Source of the DNA: Rosa chinensis
Lineage: Eukaryota; Streptophyta; Magnoliopsida; Rosales; Rosaceae
Assembly: GCF_002994745.2 (NCBI RefSeq)
Contig: NC_037093.1
Location: forward strand, 20,905,555 to 20,969,554
Direction: 5' to 3'
DNA length: 64,000 nucleotides
The notes beneath the pieces are model-generated. The model worked only from the letters and a program-made list of their open reading frames with translations, was not told the origin of the DNA and did no database searches. Position 1 is the first letter of the stretch. Every line of letters begins with the position of its first letter. Of this stretch, positions 1 through 10,599 are shown one piece after another. The translations under genes were made by a program, and so were the position numbers.

Positions 1-2678
1 TTGCAAGTACTAGAAGAGAAGTCCACCAACCATTGCCACTACAGACCTCGGCTTCCACCTTCTACACCAATCGGAGGCTGAACACTCAATGTTCATATCT
101 ACAAATCTTTGTCCACATGTCTCTATTTGACGGAGGATAGCCCACTCTTGAACATGATGTTGTCATATGTGTACTCCCCCAACATGCCACTGATGAGGAG
201 ACCAAGGGTGACCAACGTCGCAAAGACAAACACTTTTATGATTTGGCGAACACGAAGCAACCATCACCACCCCAGGCTGACGAACACAATTGATCCTCAT
301 ATCACCCCTGCCAATCATTATTATCACTGGATGGTGACGAGCTGATTATAATCGTTGGAGCACCATCACTAGAATTCAAGCTGGAAACTGATGATCAGAC
401 AAAGTATGTAGATTTGATGAATGGTGTAGTCAGGAGATTCACATAAAGATCATGCACGCTACCTGACACGGAGAATCTTTCTAGTAGAAATCCAGCAACG
501 GCCCTACCTTCAACATCCAAGTCATTAGATGATAGCTCACAAGGACGCGTAGGAACCTCCAACGCATAGTCAATGACGAGCAACTTCAATTCTCGTGACA
601 TTGTGTGACCACCACTCGATGAAGTAGCAGCCTTGGAACGAACTAGAGGTCCCGAACCCCCAACGCCTGGCAGCCCAGGACACTGGCGTAATAGGAGAGA
701 GTTGTAAAAGCTTTGGAGTGGCTAGGAAGAGCGAAAAATTTACCTCGAAATGCTTGACGACAAGACCATTTGTTTCACCGAAGACGAAGGACTAAAATCC
801 ACTCATGCTAGAAGTCTTTGACCGTTGCTGCCATAAGAAGTATCAAGATGAATGATAGGCGACGTCTAGCTATCGACAGTCCACTACTCAGATTGACGAT
901 GGTAGTCAACAAGCTTGGAGCTCCATCACCAATTGCCACCATATTACCAAGGCGAGAGAGACTTTAGCTCCTAGTCGTAACATGTAGCTAAAAGGATGCA
1001 CATGACTCATGCTTCATCAATGCTATTATGGTTGAAGCACGATGCTCGAATGCCATGGAGGTTCAATTGACTCTCCAAGAATGGAGAAAGCTTGGGCGCA
1101 CCCTCCACCTTCATTGGAATTTCAGCATGCATCCACCATCATAGGTCTTAACCAACACCTAACGGGACAAGAAGACGATGGAAATGCTATTGATCAACAT
1201 GTCGCTAAAAATTGATGTTATAGAATGAGGTAACGACAAATCAAACCTTGAAGACATGAGGAGGCAGCTTGAGCCATGGACCAGACCCCTAGAGTTCCAA
1301 CATAGAAAGACTATGTTCGCTTGTTGGATAAATGACTGATGTGGAGATCTCGTACACGATCCTCATCAACCCTAACAAGAAAGTTGCAGCTTTGATCAAA
1401 GATGATCGATCAACCTCATCAATATATCATCACCGACAATCCACAAATCTTACACAATGTTAGCATCAAGATTATGGGACTCCAGTCCCCCATCCTTTCA
1501 TGATCAGGAGGTTGACCTCAATTAGGAACACACCTATGTCCTCGACTTCGCTGCTATACTAACTCCCTAAAAATCTGATGGCTGCACCACCAGCGCAAAG
1601 ATGTCGGATAATGACGAGCTTCAAAGCGTAGTAATCCTTAAAGTAGACTTGGCGATGTCTATCAAATGATGACAGCGCACTAGCGAGAGGATGCCATGTT
1701 GGTGTTCGTTCGATGATCTCAACTATTTTACTAGGACCAGACAACGTTGATCAACCGGCGCAAAGACCTTGAGCATCCACCGCTTGATCATATTTCAATG
1801 CTTGGACAATCTTGAGATTTTGGCGTTGCGGGAGTACTACCACATGAGTCGAACATATAGATGGGTTCACAAGTCTTGCATGCATGGCGAAAATACCCAT
1901 TCACCAATATGGCGAAAAATCAGTAGCTAGGAGAGCTAACCCCAGAAGAAGAAAGAGCTTTCAACCTACCATCTTATTGCCCTTAGACCTGTACTCCTAC
2001 CGAAAAGGTCTCGACGTGCCACTACTCCACCAATTTTGTTGCCAAAGGCCTGCATCAAGAAAATGCCCACATGGAGACACCGTCCGGAACAAGTCACATT
2101 CAAAGGAGCGAGCTACACCTCAAACGGTACACCTTACTCTAAGTTACTTATTTGTCTTATCATAAAGTATGATCACATGCACCATTACATCCTCTTTAAA
2201 GATTTCCTTGATATGCCAAGAGTGATGAATTTTCGAACACCAATAGGAATATGTTAGCCCTAGAGAGCCGGGGGCTCAATTCTATTATGTATTGATTTTT
2301 ACATCTTATATGGCGTTCTATGTATCTACTATATGTGTCTCTATACTATTTGCATGCTATAAATCATGTTGAGATCGGAATTTGCACAAACGAATTAGCT
2401 TGAAAATATATCCATCTATTCAACAATTCGGCAAAGACCCCCGTGCTAAGCATATGACTAATTAACTCTGGTTACATCAGCTCATTACTGATGAACCTGT
2501 GTCAATGCCCAGACGCGGACCAAGTGGGGTACCAGTTCCACAAATCTATCTATATATAAACTCCTAAAAGTTTATTGGAACACAAAGGTATAGCTATCTC
2601 AATAGAAGTCCATCTAAGATAAATATAGTAGTAGTTTGTATAATAGACATCCTTGGTATTCCAACACCCCAAGGATTT

Positions 2679-2955
2679 GAGCCATCGGATGAAAGAGTCT
2701 CGCTAGCCGAGATCAACTCACAGAGTGCCTTCAAGGTCTAACCCACTTGAGCCACCGATGAAAGAGTCTCGCTAGCCGAGACCAATTCACAGAGTGCCCT
2801 CGAGGTCCAGCTCACTTGAGTCACAGGTGAGCAAGTCTTAACAACTGAGACTAACACACATAGTGCACTCGAGGTCCAACTCACTTGAGTCGCCAAGTAA
2901 GAGAGTCTTAATGGCCGAAACTCGCAACGAACACTTGAGGTTGATCGACTCTCAA
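2679..2955. repeat. Tandem repeat, about 69-bp unit, four degenerate copies
   Basis: Units begin near 2679, 2749, 2817 and 2887, each opening with a 'gagcca'-like start followed by 'agagtct' and a segment like 'cacagagtgccctcgaggtcc'. The array lies in the non-coding 3' part of the retroelement internal region. The minus-strand open frame of 85 codons across it is a by-product of a period divisible by three. Confidence 0.8.
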
Positions 2956-3458
2956 CTGCCACGACCACTAGTTGTGAGACTTTTAGACCGAACAATAGTT
3001 AGAGGTCTTACACTCCCTTATAAATTATGCTAATATTTTAGTTATGGCAAAAGTAGGGACAATGCACTTATGTGCTAAATTAGAGCCAATAGTTAAAGCT
3101 CAAAGGGAAACAAAAGGAAGTCATTTAACCTATCCTCACCCTTGTCAAGGATGTTACCCTTCTCTCTATTGGAGATCAGTCACAATGAGTTCAGTTTCCT
3201 ACCGTGGTCCTTCGACATTCAAGGTTATCATCATCCCTAGTCGAGGATGTCGTCTTCATCCACATAGGACCTCCGTAGTTCGACCTTCAAACTACCATAG
3301 TGATGGCCTATCACATATAGAAACTCACCCCCACACAACGAGGTTAACTTTTTTTACATCCACTCTTGGTCTTCCACTAAGAACCACCTACTCAAGCCTA
3401 GATTCACCAAATTCTCCCTCATATTGAGTTCCCTACCCAACATAAGCCTTGCTTGGCC

Positions 3459-3473
3459 AGGGAACTGGGGGCT
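3459..3473 (+). other. Polypurine tract of the LTR retrotransposon
   Basis: The sequence agggaactgggggct lies immediately 5' of the LTR start TGTTGAT at 3474. This is the expected place for the plus-strand priming site of an LTR element, and it fixes the element's orientation as plus and the following LTR as the 3' LTR. Confidence 0.6.
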
Positions 3474-3535
3474 TGTTGATGTCATAATTTGGTTCGACAA
3501 ATACTTTTGACTTTTCAACCCATTCCAGGTGGTAC

Positions 3536-3582
3536 GCGTTGAAATGTCAAAGAGTCCACGTAGGACTCTGACATTTCAACGC
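3536..3582. repeat. Hairpin-forming inverted repeat in the LTR
   Basis: The arms GCGTTGAAATGTC...GAGTCC and GGACTC...GACATTTCAACGC are complementary over about 20 bp with a 5-base loop (acgta) and a two-base bulge. It lies about 60 bp inside the LTR start, in U3. Function unknown. Confidence 0.8.
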
Positions 3583-4048
3583 ACTTAAACCTTTCATCGA
3601 GAAAGAAAAGATAACCCTAAGATGGAAATAATCATGACTAGTGAGATGCCTCACTTTGGTACTCCAAGTCTTTAACCTTGGATCTCCACCTCTTAAGTCT
3701 CGGACGGTCACCATGTGATTAACTCACCATCTTGGATGGCAAGGGAAAAGCATATCACGACCTCACTACTGGAATAGCACACTCCAAAGGAACCAAGAGT
3801 CTCAATCCCCAAGACCAAGAGTTCGACCCCCAAGCTTAGAAGCCTCGACCTCTAAGGATCATGACCACGAGCTCCAAGGCTAAAGCCTTGACCTTCAAGC
3901 TACGCAAATGTAATCGTCATGAAGAGACATGGAACACCAATCAAAGCAAAATCTCACCAACCATGCCACGTGTCAAGTTCCGACATAAGGCATGGCCTAA
4001 GAGTAATTCTAGGAAAAGGAAGCTTGGATAGGCGACACTGACCCTTCA

Positions 4049-4290
4049 CCAACCATATCGGACCACATGGTGGTGACACCTGTCACCAACTCTGTCAAAG
4101 CCATCCCTTGGAGTGTCAGCAAGCAGAAGGTATGGGCTGACACTCCGATTTTAAGGAAGAACCCATACTTTGTCCTTTCCATCTCAACCAAATCAGACCA
4201 CATCATGGTGACACCTGTCACGTACCAACTCTGTCAGCCCATCCTGGAGTGTCAGTAGGCAGAGAGTGGGGGGCTGACACCCCGATTTTA
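4049..4290. repeat. Direct duplication of about 145 bp in the LTR U3
   Basis: Two copies share 'accacat..tggtgacacctgtcac', 'caactctgtca', 'ggagtgtcag' and 'gctgacac.ccgatttta'. They begin near 4051 and 4196 and lie directly upstream of the TATA box, the usual place for LTR enhancer-like repeats. Enhancer function is inference only. Confidence 0.7.
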
Positions 4291-4336
4291 TGGGATTGAG
4301 CCATGCCTTTCCCTTTCCACATCAACTCTCTTCTCC

Positions 4337-4344
4337 TATAAATA
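4337..4344 (+). promoter_or_regulatory. TATA box of the LTR promoter
   Basis: TATAAATA lies in a C-rich setting about 860 bp into the LTR, followed by a pyrimidine-rich stretch of the kind common at LTR transcription starts. A transcript from here would run through the rest of the LTR into the truncated SABATH exons at 5087. Confidence 0.55.
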
Positions 4345-4635
4345 CCCAGCCTTCACAAGGCTGAGGGGAGGACTTCAACTCTTTCTTCTCTCCCAAAGCT
4401 ATGCCAAAATGCATAATCTCTTCTCTCTCTTTCTCTATTGACATGTCAACTTCATTCTTATATCAAAATGCTTAAGCATCATTCTTTCTTCTCCAATCTC
4501 CATAAATGTTCAAACACACCTATCTAACTTAGGCATCGGAGTGTGTTTGGCCGGCCTTAGGCTGGTCCTCCGATAACTTTCCATCTCTTCACATTTGCAG
4601 GTCCTTTCCATGGGGCTCCGCCAACTTGAGGAGTT

Positions 4636-4885
4636 GGATGCCCAGCGTCAAGTAGAGGATATGGCACGACCAAGGCAAGATCATCAGTTCCACTCAAGAA
4701 AGGAGCTTGGAAGCCCAATATCAGGTGGAGGAAGCCCGAGGCAAGCCTATCAGTTTCACCCAAGAAAGGAGCTTGGAGGCCCAGCATCAGGTGAAGGAAG
4801 TCCGAGACGAGACTATCAGTTTCACCAAACAAGGTAGCTTGGAGGCCCAGGATCAGGTGTAGGAAGCCCGAGGCCATACCTTCAG
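4636..4885. repeat. Tandem repeat, 66-bp unit, about 3.5 copies
   Basis: Units begin with 'tggaagccca' or 'tggaggccca' at about 4710, 4776 and 4842, after one degenerate copy. Each contains 'atcaggtg..ggaag.ccgag' and 'tatcagttt'. Because 66 is divisible by three, both strands show open frames here; these are not considered genes. Confidence 0.8.
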
Positions 4886-5086
4886 TCACAAGAGGTGAAC
4901 GACCAAGGCTAGGCACAGGACTACCAGGGCATGCCTTCAGTCACAAGTGGATGACCAGGGCTACTCACGTAGTCAAACTAATCGAAGGAAAAGATAGGCC
5001 CACTTGAAGAAAACAACCCCACCACTTTACACTTGGATTTCAACGGAACCTCCGTTGAATCGTTGATGCCGAAATTGGCACCAACA

Positions 5087-6228
5087 ATAGCCATCATCCA
5101 GAACACGTTTCGGAAGCTCAACCTTCCCCCGCCATCCCTCCAAGCATTCTTGAATGACCTTCCCCGGAACGATTTCAACACGGTGTTTAGGTCACTGCCT
5201 GGCTTCTATAACAAGCTCGATGAAGAACATGAGAACAAGTCGGGTCCTTGTTTCATTGCAGCAATGCCTGGTTCCTTTTATGGGAGGCTCTTCCCTGACA
5301 ACTCTCTCCACTTTGTTCATTCTTCTTGTGCTCTCATGTGGATCTCTGAGGTAAATACTCTTGATTGTCGTTTGCACGTCGGTTTTGTTCTTCTTCTTGT
5401 TTTTTTTTTCTTTTTCCTTCTTTATTTAAAAAAAATAAATAAATCCTAATTCAAACTAATATATTATGCTAATATATGCCTCAATGATTGACTAATGGAA
5501 ATTCAACATGATCTCTATGCGCAGGTCCCAAAAGGTTTGGTGACGAAAGGAGGAGAGGGACTGAACAAGGGGAACATATATATAGCCAAGACAAGCTCAC
5601 CCGCTGTGTTTAATGAATACTTTGAGCAATTCAAAAGGGACTTCAGAGTCTTTCTGTGGTCTCGGGCACAAGAGCTAGTCCCGGGAGGTAGTATGGTCCT
5701 CACAACAATGGGCAGCATAAATAGCAAAGATCCCCTCTGCATTTGGGAATTTGTCGGATTAAAACTCCATGACATGGTTTTAGATGTATGCATGTGCCAG
5801 GCATTAGACTCCTTCATTTTGGGAACGATAATCTTTCTCTTACTAACATACTATGATGAATTTTTCAGGGTTTGATTGAAGAGGAAAAATTGGACACATT
5901 CAATATGCCATACTACATACCAACAACGGATGAGGTGAAAGAGGTTGTCGAGGCTGAAGGTTCTTTTACCCTGCAAAACCTCGAAGTTTTCAGAAATGAC
6001 TGGGACTCTTATATAAAACAAGCAAATTGTGGCTTTGACAAGAATGCGAGGGCAGCAATACTGTCCACTGACATAAGAGCTGTGGGAGAGCCTATTCTGG
6101 CCAGCCAATTCGGAGAGGAAGCCATGGACGATTTGTTTCGCAGGTTTGAAGAAGATGTTCTTGATCACATGGAAAAGGAGAAGTGCCAGTTCATCAACCT
6201 GGTTATCTCGTTAACTAAGAAGCGTTGA
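5087..6228 (+). pseudogene. SABATH methyltransferase, 5'-truncated copy joined to an LTR
   Basis: Exons at 5087-5350, 5525-5785 and 5869-6228 match exons 2 (part), 3 and 4 of the intact copy at 45668-47098, with conserved GT-AG introns of 174 and 83 bp. SABATH proteins are SAM-dependent carboxyl or N-methyltransferases. Recognisable blocks are '[11 protein letters not shown]', 'GSFYGRLFP', 'SLHFVHSS', '[12 protein letters not shown]' and '[12 protein letters not shown]'. Exon 1 and the part of exon 2 encoding the SAM motif [11 protein letters not shown] are missing from the window, replaced by retroelement LTR. All remaining exons are open. An ATG at 5033 in the LTR is in frame and would give a chimeric product of about 312 residues with 18 LTR-derived residues. 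Without motif I it is unlikely to be catalytic. One derived change is Trp in 'VFLWSRAQ', where the intact copy has Arg. A poly(A)-signal-like aataaa lies at 6303. Confidence 0.85.
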
Positions 6229-6678
6229 ATATGAATGTGCTGCAGAGATCTATTGCGCGCTTCTGTTTATTGTGGTGGATTCCCTGTTTTATTGTTTTGT
6301 TGAATAAATTTTCAAATTGTAGCGTGCAATTCCTAGCTAGCTAGCCTTGAGGTTTTTACCATTAAGGTTAAGTTAGTCAATTAAATTATCATGAACATGA
6401 TGCAAATACTGGAAATTCGTGCGGACACCTTAAAATTGCGGAAAGAAATTCAAATTCTAATTAAACATTCAAGTTGTGATAAATTATGAAATTGCCATCA
6501 CATCAAAATTTTTCATTAAGATATTGCTATTGATTGTCAGTAGTAATATTAAACTATATCTGCTACCAAATATAAACCTCTATAAATTAATATTAAATAG
6601 TAACCAATGAAAATGAAGAAGATGAATTGTTGAGTGAGCCTGGAAGCTTGTACTATCATATTCAACAACAAATATGTA
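6229..6678 (+). repeat. 3' flank of the truncated SABATH copy (segmental duplication)
   Basis: This segment is nearly identical to 47099-47541 downstream of the intact copy, with small indels and substitutions. The alignment stops at the Mutator-like element and resumes after it. It ends with the target sequence aaatatgta at 6670-6678. Confidence 0.85.
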
Positions 6679-8550
6679 GGGGTCGTCTTGGGTACCTTGA
6701 TGTATGTCATACCCTTATTTTTTTAATTTTTTTATTTTTAGTAAATTAATATAGTGGAAACCTTCTGAACTGGTCAACAGGTTACCTAATTAAATATTGA
6801 CAAGTGTCATTTTTAAAAATAAAATTTATCATATTAACAACACACTCTTTCTTGATATGTAACATTGTTAAAAATCATGTAACAAGTATTGTCAAAATAA
6901 TAAATTACACATAGTTGAACTACAATTATGACTTATGACAACAATTGTTGTGGTTATTGTAATTGAGTGGTCAAAGATGTAAATATCATATTTGGACAAC
7001 TTTTATCAAATTTAGAACCTTGATTATCAAGTGGAGAAGCTCCTTACAATACTGAGTTGTTACATATCTTTTGGTCTAATTTTAATTTTACCATGTTCAC
7101 AACACAAATGTTGTCGGAATTGTAAAATAGTTGGTAATCTTGTAAATGGTATAGTTTTTGAAGTAATTACTACAATCAGAACAAAAGTTACATTTTTTAC
7201 ACCAATAGTTTCGAGTTATGGTAAAATATGTAGTCATTGAGTAATTATTCCATTAATGATAAAAATATAACGATTTACCACTTTGACAACAAATTTGTTG
7301 TTGCACTTGTTAAATTGTCCATAAATTAGTACATTAGTTTAGGTTGAGTAATTACTATAAATAGGACAAAAGTTACCACTTTTACATCAATTGTTGTGAT
7401 TGTGGTAAAATGTGTAGTCATTGTAGTAATCATTTCATTAATGATAAAAACATAAAGATTTACCACTCTGACAACAAATTTGTTGTCATACTTGTTAAAT
7501 TGTCCATAAATTATTACATTAGTTTAGGTGGAGTAATTACTATAATTAGAACAAAATTTTTCTTTTTTTCATCAATTGTTGGAATTTGTGGTAAATTACG
7601 TCGATTAAAAGTAATTACTAATTCGACGATGGACATTACACAATATATTACTTTCATTACGCAAGGGAGAACTTTATTACACAAATGTGGATGGGTAAAA
7701 CTATGGACATTAACATTTCTCATACATGTTTTATTTTATATAATATTTACTACTCTGAGGACTCATGTAATCACTTTGAGGACACATGTGGTAATTAGAA
7801 AAAAAAATCCTCATTAAAGTAAATAAGGTCTTCGTTAGAGTAAAGTTGGTTCTCATTTGAGTAATTAATTCCTAAAAGTGGTAATTGTAATAGGTTCTCA
7901 TTAAAGTAAAGTAGATTCTCATTTGAGTAAATAAGTCTTAAAGTAGGTTCTCATTTGACTACATTTAAAACAAATATTATTTATTTTACACTAATTGTTG
8001 TGGTTGTCATGAAATGCATGTAAAAAGAATTATATTTGGTTAAGGAAACTACTAATGATATAATTAATTGGTAATAAAGACTACTTAACTAATACTAATT
8101 TTGCGAACTTAGGTTAGAAGGTTTTGTTTTTAATAGGGAAAAAACATAATTTTCAATTGTGTAATTATCCATTAATAACAAGCATTAATCAAACATTAAT
8201 TCACTAATAAAAAAATTAATTAGTAATATAGACTATTTAACTAATAGTAATTCGGTGAACTTAGGATAGAAGGTTCTTTTAATTTTTTTTTGAAAAAGGA
8301 AAAATCATAATTGTCAATTGTCAATTGATAATCAAACATTAATTGGCTTTATTGTTTTCAATTCAATTGGTAGTTTGTGTTAACATTTTTGCTTATTGGA
8401 AATGAGTAGCATAATTAGAAAGGCTAAGGGCTAAACAAGTTACCAATTTGTTAAATATTTTGAACCATTAGATATATTACTAATCCAATGGTCCAAAATA
8501 TTTAACAAAATGAGGGTATGGCAAACACCAAGGTACTCAAGAATTCTCCC
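6679..8550. mobile_element. Mutator-like (MULE) non-autonomous element, 1872 bp
   Basis: The element is flanked by a perfect 9-bp direct repeat AAATATGTA (6670-6678 and 8551-8559). Its ends are inverted repeats of about 40 bp: the left starts GGGGTCGTCTTGGGTACCTTG, and the reverse complement of the right end reads GGGAGAATTCTTGAGTACC. A 9-bp target duplication is the Mutator hallmark. The duplicated SABATH flank at 47533-47541 has a single uninterrupted copy of the target, which is direct evidence of insertion. The interior is AT-rich with no transposase motif; frames of 69-135 codons look random. Confidence 0.88.
7085..7640. repeat. Internal tandem repeats of about 185 bp in the MULE
   Basis: Three degenerate units share 'acaacaaatttgttg', 'taaattgtccataaatta', 'gagtaattacta' and 'aatgataaaaa.ata'. 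The last motif recurs at 7258 and 7443. A second, separate duplication of about 170 bp follows around 8040-8340 ('gaacttagg.tagaaggtt'). Confidence 0.65.
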
Positions 8551-8818
8551 AAATATGTAATACTACTGAGGGTTAGTATATTTGCCACATTACTACTAAA
8601 AGTCAATATACTTATTGGCGTTGCATCTAAGAATCTGTATACTTCTTGTCATTGATATTCACAGTTAGTAATTGACAATTATATTGGGTAAGTCTATTTA
8701 CAGATATTGCTATTGACCATCAGTGTACTTACAACATTTGCTACTGACCGTCAGTACTTACTGAAAAGTAATAACAAACACTATAAAGAAGTTGAATTAA
8801 TATAATCAAAGCTCTAAT
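8551..8818 (+). repeat. Continuation of the duplicated SABATH 3' flank
   Basis: From the second copy of the MULE target site, the sequence again matches the downstream flank of the intact SABATH gene (47533-47828), including 'actgagggttagtatatttg' and 'caatcaaagctctaat'. The match stops exactly where a CACTA-type terminus begins at 8819. Confidence 0.85.
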
Positions 8819-9496
8819 CACTACTAGACACCATTTAAGGACGTTTTTTTCAAAGCGTCCTAATAACCCTATGAGGACGACTTAAAAAAATAGGAGCAAT
8901 AGTTTGCTCGCCCAGCCGAATTTTTTTGTCGAAGGTTAAATTTCCCACTTTTTTTCCCACACATGCCAAAGTGCGAATCTCTAATTTTCAGTTGACCTCT
9001 CTCCCACTCTCTCTCCCTGTGCATCTCTTCCAAGTCGAACAAATTGGAGCTCTGATACTTTAGCTCTGAGCAAAATAAATCTCACCACATATGGGTAATT
9101 CCCTCTTCTTCTCAATCTGTCTATAGCCTTTTCTTCTTGCCAGATCTATATGCTCTATGCAGATTATAATGTGACTGTGGCTTTCTCCTGTATCCAGATC
9201 GGAATTAGATGGTATGCCAGATGGTCGACTCATAGTCCTTATTTATGTGGATGAGATGCTAGAGGTTTAAGTTTTGTTTCCATCTACTCTTCCGCAGAGG
9301 CCGAAACCCTCTCATCCTCTCAGCAATTCGTTGTCGTCTCTCCCCAAACCCCCAACCTAGCTGCTGTCCCTAGAAGCCTCCGACCCCCTCCGCGATGCCA
9401 TTGAGGAGCTCCAGTGCCGCCAGCGCACTGATGTTGCGCGTGGCTCGCCGCACAACCCGCCCAATGTATGAATGAGAGAGGATATGATTGTTGGAT

Positions 9497-9516
9497 TTCC
9501 AACCTATCGATATGAT
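9497..9516 (+). repeat. Second copy of the DTC exon end
   Basis: The sequence 'caacctatcgatatgatgaa' followed by ggtgagtg occurs here and again at 9595-9619. A stretch including 'actgatgttgcgcgtggctcgc' is also repeated (about 9427 and 9534). A local duplication of about 100 bp therefore copied the exon-intron boundary after capture. Confidence 0.75.
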
Positions 9517-9555
9517 GAAGGTGAGTGGCTCGCACTGATGTTGCGCGTGGCTCGC

Positions 9556-9916
9556 ATCTCAACTAGTTCTGGTATGCTTGCTACCTGAGTCATCCAACCT
9601 ATCGATATGATGAAGGTGAGTGTTGAAACTCGTCAAGATTGTAACTTTTGTGATATTTGGATTGGACTCATGATTCCAACTCGGGTCTTTGAGCTTAAAG
9701 TTGGTTTCTTTTGATGGGTTTCAGATCTGTGATTTGTGGGTCTATTTCGGATTTTGATTTGGTTTAGTGGTGTAATGTGGTTTAATGGGATTGATGGTTT
9801 AATGGGTTTTCGTTGTGTTTGTTTTGGTGTAGGTGAGAATTCAATTGGATCAGGGATCAGCTGGACAAGTTGCCAGGACCATGATCAAGAAGGAGGGTTT
9901 TGGTTCATTGTATAAG
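9556..9916 (+). pseudogene. Captured fragment of a mitochondrial dicarboxylate/tricarboxylate carrier (DTC)
   Basis: Exon 9556-9615 reads SSGMLAT-stop-VIQPIDMMK, followed by a gtgagt donor. Exon 9833-9916, preceded by gtgtag, reads VRIQLDQGSAGQVARTM then IKKEGFGSLYK and ends at a gtaggc donor. Together these match the first repeat of plant DTC, whose family sequence around the mitochondrial carrier PxDxxK signature continues 'IQPIDMIK-VRIQL', with the intron in a plausible place. A TGA replaces the Cys codon before VIQPID, so this copy cannot encode the carrier. No further exons of the six-helix carrier were found downstream. Confidence 0.8.
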
Positions 9917-10515
9917 GTAGGCTTATTTGGTGTGAATACAGTTTGAGTTTTTGATTCATGATTTACTTGATTTAGTGCTAGATGTGTTGGATGAGCAATT
10001 TATATCTGTTTGAATTCTTGAATATATAAGAATGATTTAGATTCTTCATGCCAATCAGATATGTATTCCTTTCCAATAAAATGGGGACTGTTAGATTAGT
10101 AAAGGTTAATATATAACAGGCTGAGACATTAATATATATTGCATTTGGAACATGCTGAGACAGGATATTTTTGGGCTCGTTTTAATATATAACAGGCTGA
10201 GACATTAATATATATCCTATGTTTATTATATGCTTATACAAATCAACATACCTTAGATCTGTTGTAAGCTCAATCAATTTTCATTTGGCATAGGGGTTTG
10301 GAATGAACAAAGGTGAGTAATTGCCCTTTCAATGCTTAAGCTTGAGTTCCAATTTCAGTTATTCAGATCTTAGGATATTAGGTAAAACTACATATGTGCT
10401 TTCTGAGGTTTTTTTTTTTTTTGGTGTTCTGAGGTTTCTTACTGCCAAATTTGAGTTGCTGGTTTTTGTCAAATTTTGTATTTATTGCATTGTAAATGTT
10501 TGAACTGCTTTGCAG

Positions 10516-10599
10516 TGCTAGCACTTAGAGGAACAGACTATGGCAAGTCAAAGATGAGTTATCCGGGCCATGATTTTATACTATCTGCTAATCATTTAA
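10516..10599 (+). pseudogene. Captured exon resembling a plastid FKBP-type peptidyl-prolyl isomerase
   Basis: An 84-bp exon is bounded by tgcag and gtaagt and reads LALRGTDYGKSKMSYP followed by unrelated residues. This resembles the segment before the FKBP domain in plant chloroplast FKBP19-type proteins, where an 'ALKGKDYGKTKMKYPDY'-like run occurs (from memory of the family, not checked). The remaining residues do not match. It shares its strand with the DTC fragment. Confidence 0.45.

Larger units (their letters stand above)
1..3473 (+). mobile_element. Internal region of a Gypsy-type LTR retrotransposon (3' part, no recognisable pol)
   Basis: This stretch ends in a purine-rich tract directly before an LTR that starts TGTTG, so it is read as the internal region of a plus-strand LTR element whose 5' end lies before the window. 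No integrase, reverse transcriptase or gag motif could be recognised. All frames are closed by stops and the open frames of 60-127 codons look random. It may be a decayed element or a non-autonomous derivative with a long 3' non-coding tail. The Gypsy assignment rests on LTR style (long LTR, TGTTG/CAACA ends), not on protein motifs. Confidence 0.55.
3474..5086 (+). mobile_element. 3' LTR of the Gypsy-type element
   Basis: The LTR opens with TGTTG and closes with CAACA, a 5-bp perfect terminal inverted repeat. It carries a TATA box at 4337 and several internal repeats. Its last base is followed at once by sequence homologous to exon 2 of a SABATH gene, beginning atagcc at 5087, which is also present in the intact paralogue (45964-45969). 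The likely reading is insertion into that exon, with 'atagc' as the 5-bp target duplication; the other copy would lie before the window. A weaker alternative is that the LTR ends earlier and 'ttggcacc' near 5075 belongs to a primer-binding site. Confidence 0.65.

Noticed and set aside
4557..4916. 119-codon minus-strand frame and 80-codon plus-strand frame
   Set aside because: Both run through the 66-bp tandem repeat, whose unit length keeps frames open by chance; the region is LTR.
5192..6168. Minus-strand frames of 61-105 codons opposite the SABATH exons
   Set aside because: They are shadows of the plus-strand exons and recur opposite the intact copy for the same reason.
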